In this document: positions 21,099-26,890 of the stretch, piece after piece
Layout of the letters: each line of letters opens with the position of its first letter
Numbering within the stretch: the stretch's first letter is position 1
Made by a program: the position numbers and the translations under genes
DNA from: Micavibrio sp.
Lineage (GTDB): Bacteria; Pseudomonadota; Alphaproteobacteria; Micavibrionales; Micavibrionaceae
DNA: 26,890 nt
Direction: 5' to 3'
Assembly (NCBI GenBank): GCA_030824805.1
Contig: JAPJRC010000027.1
Span: forward strand, 1-26,890
Notes under the pieces: generated by a model
Told to the model about the DNA's origin: nothing
The model's input: only the letters and a program-made list of their open reading frames with translations
The model's database searches: none

Positions 21099-22957
21099 TC
21101 CGTATTGTGCAGCTAACCGCCATTCTCGGCCTTATCTTTATCGGCTCGATTGCCACGGCCTCTACCGGCTGCGCCACAGGCGGGACTGGTGGGACTGGTG
21201 GCACAGGCGGAACGGGAGGCACAGGCACTATCGGCTCTTCGGCATGTGACTTCACCGCAATTAAAAATTCTCTCTACAGCACAGAATCCTCTTCCGCAGG
21301 CGCCTACACGGCCGTAAACAGCCGTACGGGTGCCGCCGGTAAATACCAGTTTATGCCTGGCACACGCGCAACCTATCTGCGCAATCACCCGGAATGCGGC
21401 GGACAGAACTGTACCACCACACAGCAATGGATCAGCCCCGCCTGCCATCAGGTGCAGGAATGTATCATGGATGCGTTTACCAACGACAACCTGACGCAGA
21501 TCCGCAGGGACCCTGCGTGTCAGCAGCTTTTGGCCAACGGCGGGCAAACCGTTACAGGCACGGGCCAAGGACGCACGTTGACATGTCAGGTAACGGAATC
21601 CGGCCTTATCGCGGCTTTCCACCTTGGCGGATGGGATGAATGCCGCAAAATTCTTGCCAACGGCCGTGGAGACAATGACGGTGCCGGCGGGCGTGGCGGT
21701 ACGGACGTTTCCTATTACGTCTGCAGACACGGCAACCTTGCCGTTCCCGGCAACTGTACACCCAGCACAACGCCTATCACACCCGGCACAACAGGCAGCA
21801 CAGGTACGCAGGCACAGGTCGATTTCAACAACGGCCTAAATCTGGACGGCCCCCAGGATCCTTTGCGTGAATGGTGGGTGGGCGGTCTCATGCTCATGGC
21901 AGAACAATTCACCGTGAACATGGAAGCACAGGTTGAGGCGATAGGCATGTTCTTCGATGCCAAGCACCAGCTTGAAACACAGCGCCTGTTCCAGGAAAAA
22001 GCAGCAGAAGCACACAAGGATTATCAACCCAGCGAACAGATGTGCACATTCGGTACTTTCGCGCGTGACTTGATGGCGACCGAGCGCTCGGCGAATATAA
22101 CGCGTGACATGGTCGCCGAACGATTGCTCGAAAAAGACGTGCGTCAGGGCGAGAATTTCTCTATGTCGGAAACATCGCTCGCATTGTCGCGCATTGATCA
22201 TTTCCGCAAAAGATTTTGCGACCAGAACGACAACGCAACCGGCCTTGACGAGTTGTGCCCGCAACCCGCGCCAGAACGTATGCGCAACCGCGACATCAAC
22301 TTTACCCAGACGCTGGACACGCCATTATCTCTCGATATAGACCTGAACGATCCTGCGGTATCGGAAGACGAAGAAACTGTTTTCGCACTGGTGGATAATC
22401 TGTTTGCTACAGAGACGCTGCCGCGCTCTCCTGAAAACGCCATGGATCTTCGGAAGTTCAACTACAACTATCTGAACATGCGCTCGATCACCGCGATACG
22501 CGGCATTGCCCGCAACAGCATTGCAAACATCATTGCCTTGAAAACGGCAACCCCCAACAGAGACGATCAAACAAATGCGCCGTATCTGCGCGCGCTGCTG
22601 CGCGAATTCGGCCTGCAGAACGACGAAATCGAAAGACAGCTCGGCCCCAACCCCAGCTATTACGCGCAAATGGAATTCCTGACGCGCAAGATTTATCAAA
22701 GCCCGAATTTTTACACGAGTCTTTACGACAAGCCCGCCAACGTACAGCGCATCCGCGCGGCTATGAAGGCCATCAAGCTTATGCAGGATCGCGACATCAA
22801 CGCCGCTTTGCAACGCCGCGAGATGCTCCTGTCCCTGATGCTCGAACTGCGCCTCCGCACACAGGCAGACGACGTGTATGACACGCTGGAGAAAGGCCTG
22901 TTCACCGTTGGCATTCCTAGCAATGACACGGGCCAGCCAGCACCGGCACAGCCCTAA
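21095..22957 (+). CDS. Exported paralogue 3: lysozyme/transglycosylase-like domain fused to the shared module
   Basis: A 620-aa exported protein. A signal peptide covers residues 1-22 (ending IATA before S23); C26 follows but the lipobox match is poor. Residues 28-44 are TGG repeats. Residues about 50-215 look like a lysozyme-superfamily (lytic transglycosylase-like) domain: E64 in LYSTESSSAGAYTAVN as the likely catalytic Glu, then GAAGKYQFMPGTRATYL, several Cys, and ESGLIAAFHLGGWDECRKIL. A Thr/Pro/Gly linker (about 215-245) leads to the shared module (about 250-600): LMLMAEQFTV, DAKHQLETQRLFQEK, MCTFGT, FCDQNDNATGLDELC, NPSYYAQMEFLTRKIYQSP and YDKPANVQR. GAAAGG lies upstream of the ATG, which overlaps the previous gene. 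A likely role is local peptidoglycan opening. The fold call is from motifs only; the module's function is unknown. Confidence 0.88.
   Translation: MIRIVQLTAILGLIFIGSIATASTGCATGGTGGTGGTGGTGGTGTIGSSACDFTAIKNSLYSTESSSAGAYTAVNSRTGAAGKYQFMPGTRATYLRNHPECGGQNCTTTQQWISPACHQVQECIMDAFTNDNLTQIRRDPACQQLLANGGQTVTGTGQGRTLTCQVTESGLIAAFHLGGWDECRKILANGRGDNDGAGGRGGTDVSYYVCRHGNLAVPGNCTPSTTPITPGTTGSTGTQAQVDFNNGLNLDGPQDPLREWWVGGLMLMAEQFTVNMEAQVEAIGMFFDAKHQLETQRLFQEKAAEAHKDYQPSEQMCTFGTFARDLMATERSANITRDMVAERLLEKDVRQGENFSMSETSLALSRIDHFRKRFCDQNDNATGLDELCPQPAPERMRNRDINFTQTLDTPLSLDIDLNDPAVSEDEETVFALVDNLFATETLPRSPENAMDLRKFNYNYLNMRSITAIRGIARNSIANIIALKTATPNRDDQTNAPYLRALLREFGLQNDEIERQLGPNPSYYAQMEFLTRKIYQSPNFYTSLYDKPANVQRIRAAMKAIKLMQDRDINAALQRREMLLSLMLELRLRTQADDVYDTLEKGLFTVGIPSNDTGQPAPAQP
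21176..21229 (+). repeat. 9-nt tandem repeats encoding Thr-Gly-Gly
   Basis: Six in-frame units encode TGG five times and then TGT (residues 28-45 of paralogue 3). Codon choice varies between units (ACA/ACT/ACG, GGC/GGG/GGT/GGA). They form a flexible spacer between the signal peptide and the lysozyme-like domain. Such repeats can change length by slippage. Confidence 0.8.
21956..22057 (+). repeat. Copy 3 of the 102-nt conserved coding block
   Basis: Third copy of the 34-residue block, more diverged in its middle (QEKAAEAHKDYQPSEQ) but with a 30-nt run identical to copy 2. Confidence 0.85.
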
Positions 22958-22965
22958 GGCCGTAC

Positions 22966-22981
22966 TGGCACCAGTTTTGCA
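22966..22981 (+). promoter_or_regulatory. Sigma-54 (-24/-12) promoter of flgK-flgL
   Basis: TGGCAC (22966-22971), five bases, TTGCA (22977-22981). The invariant GG and GC are separated by exactly 10 nt as required, and only one consensus position (the G after TGGCAC) differs. It lies 9 nt after the stop of paralogue 3 and about 70 nt before flgK. Sigma-54 control of flagellar hook genes is known in several alphaproteobacteria such as Caulobacter. The 95-nt gap holds nothing else evident apart from the flgK ribosome-binding region. Confidence 0.8.
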
Positions 22982-23052
22982 ATATCTTTTTACGTAGTTA
23001 ACCCGATTGGCGCCGCCCATCCGCCGCCAGTCATTTGGGAGCATAAAAAGGT

Positions 23053-25506
23053 ATGTCATTTCAGTCACTTAATGCCGCCCTTTCGGGCCTGCGCGTCGCG
23101 CAGCAGCAATTGACCGTCATATCCAACAACGTCTCTAACGCGACGACTCCCGGCTATACGCGGAAAATCCTGCCGCAGACCACCCAGGTAATCAATTCAA
23201 CCGGCCAGATCATCGGCGTCCAGAGCGAGACCATGATCCGCCGCGTCGATATGAATCTACAAAAGGAATTGTGGACGCAAGTTAGCGGCACGGCGGAACT
23301 GGATGTAAAAGCTTCCTATCTGGACCGCATCGAAAAATTTCATGGCGCTACGCAAGAAGAACGCTCGATTGCGGCAGAAATTTCCCAGCTGAAAGACACG
23401 TTCGCTGCCCTTTCGGACTCCCCTTCCGACGGATTTCTACAGCAATCCACCCTTGCACAAGCGCAAACAGTCGCCAAAAAATTCAACGAATTCGGCAATT
23501 TGATCACCGAAATGCGCAACGACGCGCAGGATGAAATGGCGCAGGTCGTTGACCGAATCAACGATCTTTTGACGTCTATATCCGAACTGAACGCCCAGAT
23601 TAAGGGCACCGGCACGTTGAACCGCTCTACTGCGGGCATAGAGGATCAGCGTGACGAAGCGATCAAGGAACTTTCCAGCCTTATTGGCATTTCATCCTTC
23701 ACCCGCGGCGACGGCGTCATGGTTATCCAGACGACAAACGGTGTACAGCTGGCGGACGAACGCCCGACAGAATTGTTTTTCGATCCTAGCCTCATCGGCG
23801 CAACAACCACATATCCGGGCAGCGTTGCCGGCATTTATGTTGGCGGCGATCCCATGATCAAGCCGGCGGCATTCGATATTGCAGGGTCTGACGTAGGCGG
23901 GAAACTAGGCGGCCTGATCGAGTTGCGCGACGAAACGCTCGTGCAATATCAGGCGCAGGTGGATGAACTCGCACACAAGCTGGCGCTTCGCATGGAGGCA
24001 CAGGGTTTGCGCCTGTTTACAGACCAGACAGGCCGCGTACCACTCGATACACCTCCGGACCCTTCAACCAACCCGCCGACATCCGTTGCCTATGTGGGAT
24101 TCGCGTCCATCATCCAGGTCAACGCCGATATCGTGAACGATGTAACCCTTATCCAGCAAGGCACATATGAATCCGATCTGGACATACCCAGCGCTTCGAA
24201 CGAAGTCCTGCGCCGCGTTATCGAGTTCGGATTTGGCAATGTAAATTATCAACAGGTGGACGGAACCACAGACCTTAACATTGCGTTGCCGGCAACCGAT
24301 CTGCAGCAATGGCTTGGCCTTTACTCCCAAAACAAGGTTGTAGGCGGGATCGACTTCCGCTCCTTTGCCGAGATAGACGATGGTGCCGCCGGTGGTAACG
24401 ATATCGCAGACCAGTTGCAGGAATTCTTCCCGGGCTGGCCCAACAACGACCAGTTCCAGATAACCTTTGAAGATGCGCGTCTCGGTCTGGGCCCTACCAA
24501 CGTCACAGTCGACCTTAGCTCGATTGGCAGCAACCCTGCCTACGCTATTGGCAGCCCCGGTATCAACAACGCGCTGGACCAGCTGGTTGCCGGCATCAAC
24601 GGCGCGATCACGGCTGCGGGTGTGCCTGCTGGCCTTGCCGCATCCGTCACCAGCAACACGAACGGACAGCTTGTTTTCCAGTCACGCGGCAACGTCACGT
24701 TAAGCGCCAGCGGTTTTGCAGGCGCCATGGGAACACAGGCGTTCGGCGCGCTCGGTCTTCAGGAAAGAACCTATGTCACTGAAGATCCTTACTTCGATGT
24801 GCAGGTTGGATCGGGCGAACTTATACGCATCACGATCGAACCCGGCGAAGATGTCAACGACCTGATAGACAAGCTGGAGTTCGATCCCGCAACAGGTGAG
24901 GGCGTCCCGGGTCTCCTCGTTACATACGACGCGCTGACAGGAAGGCTTAACCTGCGCCCAGGTGTGGACGATTCCAATGGCGGCCCGCATTTTGGCGGCG
25001 GCCTGAAAATCATTTCGGGCCCCGGCGTCACGACCGGTGCCGTCAACCCCGCACTGGCGGGCTTGCCGACCGGTGTCAGTGTTTCAAGCGCCTTGTTCGG
25101 CACTTACAGCGTTAGCGGCGGCGTGGTCACCCAGAACTCGCCGGTTACCGATGTTGCGTACCGATCGGAAACCTATGTGGGTTCCGGCGTATATGTAAGC
25201 TTCCGCAAAGATTATCTCGGACCGGGGGCGGATCGTTCGACCCAGATTCTGACTGGCAATACCGTTACGGATTTCGGTCAGAAGATGGTCAATGCACAGG
25301 CGCAGGATGTCATCCTGAACCAGACAAAACAATCGGACACAACCAGCCTTCGGGATTTGCTGCAGGAACGGCATCTAAATGAAACAGGTGTGAACATAGA
25401 CGAAGAGCTTTCTATGCTGATCGTTGTCCAGACGGCGTATGCGGCTGCCGCACGTGCGGTAAGCGCTGCCGATGAAATGTTTACCGAACTTTTGAATGCG
25501 ATATAG
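23053..25506 (+). CDS. flgK: Flagellar hook-associated protein FlgK (HAP1)
   Basis: An 817-aa hook-filament junction protein exported by the flagellar type III apparatus. The N-terminal flagellar rod/hook motif is clear (SFQSLNAALSGLRVAQQQLTV, then SNNVSNATTPGYTRK at about residues 25-39), followed by a helical HAP1 domain (IEDQRDEAIKELSSLIGI). The C-terminus is the typical coiled-coil end (EELSMLIVVQTAYAAAARAV, ending DEMFTELLNAI). It is longer than enterobacterial FlgK (about 550 aa) because of an expanded, Gly/Asn/Thr-rich middle region that would be surface exposed. It has no signal peptide, as expected. Ribosome-binding sequence GGGAG lies at 23037-23041. It is followed after 19 nt by flgL and driven by the sigma-54 promoter upstream. 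Confidence 0.95.
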   Translation: MSFQSLNAALSGLRVAQQQLTVISNNVSNATTPGYTRKILPQTTQVINSTGQIIGVQSETMIRRVDMNLQKELWTQVSGTAELDVKASYLDRIEKFHGATQEERSIAAEISQLKDTFAALSDSPSDGFLQQSTLAQAQTVAKKFNEFGNLITEMRNDAQDEMAQVVDRINDLLTSISELNAQIKGTGTLNRSTAGIEDQRDEAIKELSSLIGISSFTRGDGVMVIQTTNGVQLADERPTELFFDPSLIGATTTYPGSVAGIYVGGDPMIKPAAFDIAGSDVGGKLGGLIELRDETLVQYQAQVDELAHKLALRMEAQGLRLFTDQTGRVPLDTPPDPSTNPPTSVAYVGFASIIQVNADIVNDVTLIQQGTYESDLDIPSASNEVLRRVIEFGFGNVNYQQVDGTTDLNIALPATDLQQWLGLYSQNKVVGGIDFRSFAEIDDGAAGGNDIADQLQEFFPGWPNNDQFQITFEDARLGLGPTNVTVDLSSIGSNPAYAIGSPGINNALDQLVAGINGAITAAGVPAGLAASVTSNTNGQLVFQSRGNVTLSASGFAGAMGTQAFGALGLQERTYVTEDPYFDVQVGSGELIRITIEPGEDVNDLIDKLEFDPATGEGVPGLLVTYDALTGRLNLRPGVDDSNGGPHFGGGLKIISGPGVTTGAVNPALAGLPTGVSVSSALFGTYSVSGGVVTQNSPVTDVAYRSETYVGSGVYVSFRKDYLGPGADRSTQILTGNTVTDFGQKMVNAQAQDVILNQTKQSDTTSLRDLLQERHLNETGVNIDEELSMLIVVQTAYAAAARAVSAADEMFTELLNAI

Positions 25507-25525
25507 AGCATAGAGGAAAAACACA

Positions 25526-26656
25526 ATGGCAAGCGGCGTATCGACACTCGGACAATATCTTGACCAGATCTCCCGGTTGAAGGGGCAGCAGAACCTTCTC
25601 GGCGATCTTACAGTGCAGATTTCTTCGGGAAAGAAAACGCAGAGCCTTTCCGGCCTCGGCAATGATATTATCAAGGCAACGCGCGCACGTGCGGGTATCG
25701 ACAGCCTTGAAGTTTATTCCAGCAACATTATAAACGCCGAAAGACGCATTGAACTGATGCTTAATTCTACAGGCGAGATCAAAGCGCAAGTTGAAAAGAT
25801 CACGACAGGTCTTATGCAGTCGGTTCAGGAAGGTGACTACCCTGATCTGGAAAGCATCAAACAGCTGACAGAGAATGTTTACAACTTCATTCTCGACAAC
25901 ATGAACCAGATGGATGGCGAACGTTACCTGTTCGGCGGCGGCGATACAAGCCAGAAACCTATATCGGACAACGGATTGTATGCATCATCGCTTGGGAATT
26001 TTATTCCGGATTCATCCGACCTTACCAATCCGCCGCTTGTATCGTCCGGCCTTATTGGCGACTGGGGTGATGGCACGATCACGACAGAGCAATTCATAGC
26101 TTCTTATAACAGCACATCCGATACTGTTCTTGGATATTCTAACGCGCTGACCAGCGGTACGGCCGGAAAATCCACGGTGCGCGTTTCGGATGAATCGGAA
26201 TTCAATTACACCGAACTGGCAAACCAGCCCGCAATGCGGGACATCATAAAATTGATGGGCGTTCTTAAATCCCTTCCGCCCGTCGAATACGCGCCGGGCG
26301 CGTTGAACGATCCTGCCGCCACCACCATCGCGGAAGATGTTGCGCCTTGGCCGCCCAAGGAAAAACAGGAAAACTTTTTCAAGGTGATCAACGATATCAC
26401 GGCAGGCCTCAATAAGGCGCTAGACCAGATGGATCAGGTGGAGTTTCGTCTGTCGCAGGTGCAGGCGCAGATTACGACGGTAAAGACATCGCACACAGCG
26501 CAGATCAATGCTTACAAGGATATTGTCGGCGAAACCGAAGACATTGACATCACCGAAGCCTCTGCAAAAGTGCTTCAACTGCAAACACAGTTGCAGGCGT
26601 CTTTCCAGGTCACGGCGCTCACCGCACAATTGACGCTTGCAAACTTTATCAATTAG
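25526..26656 (+). CDS. flgL: Flagellar hook-associated protein FlgL (HAP3)
   Basis: A 376-aa flagellin-like junction protein that sits between FlgK and the filament. The N-terminal flagellin-type helix is visible (LGQYLDQISRLKGQQNLLGDL, then ISSGKKTQSLSG), followed by NIINAERRIELMLNSTGEI and the GERYLFGG motif typical of FlgL (about residues 131-138). The C-terminal helix closes with QLQASFQVTALTAQLTLANFIN, matching the flagellin-like C-terminus. GAGGA (25513-25517) lies 8 nt before the ATG. It is the second gene of the sigma-54-controlled pair and ends 9 nt from the stop of the convergent gene at 26666; no terminator hairpin is visible between them. Confidence 0.93.
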   Translation: MASGVSTLGQYLDQISRLKGQQNLLGDLTVQISSGKKTQSLSGLGNDIIKATRARAGIDSLEVYSSNIINAERRIELMLNSTGEIKAQVEKITTGLMQSVQEGDYPDLESIKQLTENVYNFILDNMNQMDGERYLFGGGDTSQKPISDNGLYASSLGNFIPDSSDLTNPPLVSSGLIGDWGDGTITTEQFIASYNSTSDTVLGYSNALTSGTAGKSTVRVSDESEFNYTELANQPAMRDIIKLMGVLKSLPPVEYAPGALNDPAATTIAEDVAPWPPKEKQENFFKVINDITAGLNKALDQMDQVEFRLSQVQAQITTVKTSHTAQINAYKDIVGETEDIDITEASAKVLQLQTQLQASFQVTALTAQLTLANFIN

Positions 26657-26665
26657 CCGGATTGA

Positions 26666-26890
26666 TTAAGCAGGCTGGCTGGCGCTGACAATCGTAATCT
26701 GGTTGCCGGAGATAACGGCGCGCAGACCTTGCGTGGCCAGCATGTCATCCAAAACCAGATTCCAAGCCTTGCCGCCTTGCCAGGAAACGGTCGATCCCAC
26801 ATTCACATCCGAACCAAACGCATAAGTGTATTCCGGCGGAACGACCTGACTCAATGCCAGCGCAAGCGGAAGATCACGCCCGAATCCTAC
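26666..26890 (-). CDS. C-terminus of a TcpQ/secretin-N0-like protein (N-terminus outside window)
   Basis: The frame is open from the stop at 26666 to the right edge (about 74 codons), so the start is outside; a TTG inside (26854) is not a credible start because the conserved sequence continues upstream of it (GRDLPLALAL). The visible part, DLPLALALSQVVPPEYTYAF, then GSTVSWQGGKAWNLVLDDML, then RAVISGNQITIV, has the pattern of the C-terminal domain of TcpQ/PilL-type proteins. That is a small beta-alpha-beta domain related to secretin N0, also found in DotD of Dot/Icm systems. It could therefore belong to a type IV pilus, a secretin system or the type IVB apparatus. The convergent position behind flgL does not decide between them. 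Confidence 0.6.
   Translation of the reverse strand, partial: VGFGRDLPLALALSQVVPPEYTYAFGSDVNVGSTVSWQGGKAWNLVLDDMLATQGLRAVISGNQITIVSASQPA

Noticed and set aside
22964..22975. Palindrome ACTGG-CA-CCAGT followed by T residues, as a terminator for the paralogue operon
   Set aside because: A 5-bp stem with a 2-nt loop is not stable, and it coincides with the sigma-54 promoter bases.
1..26890. Integrative element or conjugative plasmid carrying the type IVB genes
   Set aside because: No integrase, transposase, relaxase, tRNA edge or direct-repeat attachment sites were seen, and housekeeping genes are interleaved. The window is too small to exclude an older integration.
1..26890. CRISPR arrays and tRNA or rRNA genes
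   Set aside because: No regularly spaced repeats and no cloverleaf or rRNA-like sequence were seen on either strand.

Overview
The window looks like the chromosome of a free-living, flagellated alphaproteobacterium of moderate GC. The evidence is a standard rpmH-rnpA-yidD-yidC block, an alphaproteobacterial-type GlnK, a UbiH-family ubiquinone hydroxylase, and flgK-flgL behind a near-consensus sigma-54 (-24/-12) promoter. A Rhodospirillales- or Micavibrio-like bacterium is plausible, but that placement is inference. I see no integrase, transposase, tRNA, attachment site, CRISPR array or relaxase.

Layout. 1-2713 (minus): rpmH, rnpA, yidD and yidC, with yidC cut by the left edge. 2905-4584 (plus): an unrecognised 205-aa protein, then a polytopic DotE/DotP(IcmC/IcmD)-like protein built from three tandem copies of a two-helix unit. 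4614-4633: a bidirectional terminator. 4661-4999 (minus): glnK. 5081-6331 (plus): a ubiH-type monooxygenase. 6336-16839 (minus): a type IVB (Dot/Icm) secretion cluster transcribed dotI(icmL), dotH(icmK), dotG(icmE), dotF-like(icmG), dotP(icmD), dotN(icmJ), dotO(icmB), then an unrecognised one-helix membrane protein. 17124-22957 (plus, divergent): a four-gene, translationally coupled operon. Three of its genes encode exported paralogues sharing a module of about 350 residues that I cannot name. The first carries a Gln/Asn/Gly-rich, glycine-zipper N-terminus, the second is the module almost alone, and the third has a lysozyme/transglycosylase-like domain fused in front. A small TM-anchored protein lies between the second and third. 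23053-26656 (plus): flgK and flgL. 26666-26890 (minus): the C-terminus of a TcpQ/secretin-N0-like protein cut by the right edge.

How the genes may work together. DotI, DotG and DotF-like are inner-membrane or envelope-spanning components, DotH is the periplasmic/outer-membrane core, DotO is the cytoplasmic VirB4-class ATPase and DotN is a coupling-complex zinc protein. Gene order matches the Legionella icm L-K-E-G-(C)-D-J-B block, with the C position empty and a triplicated C/D-like gene about 6 kb away on the other strand. The divergent paralogue operon is the best candidate for an undescribed accessory system. Its products should be exported to the periplasm or beyond, one could open peptidoglycan, and its position implies a link to the secretion apparatus; that link is inference. 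Missing from the window are DotA, DotB, DotC, DotL, DotM, DotU and IcmF, so the apparatus must be completed elsewhere or be incomplete.
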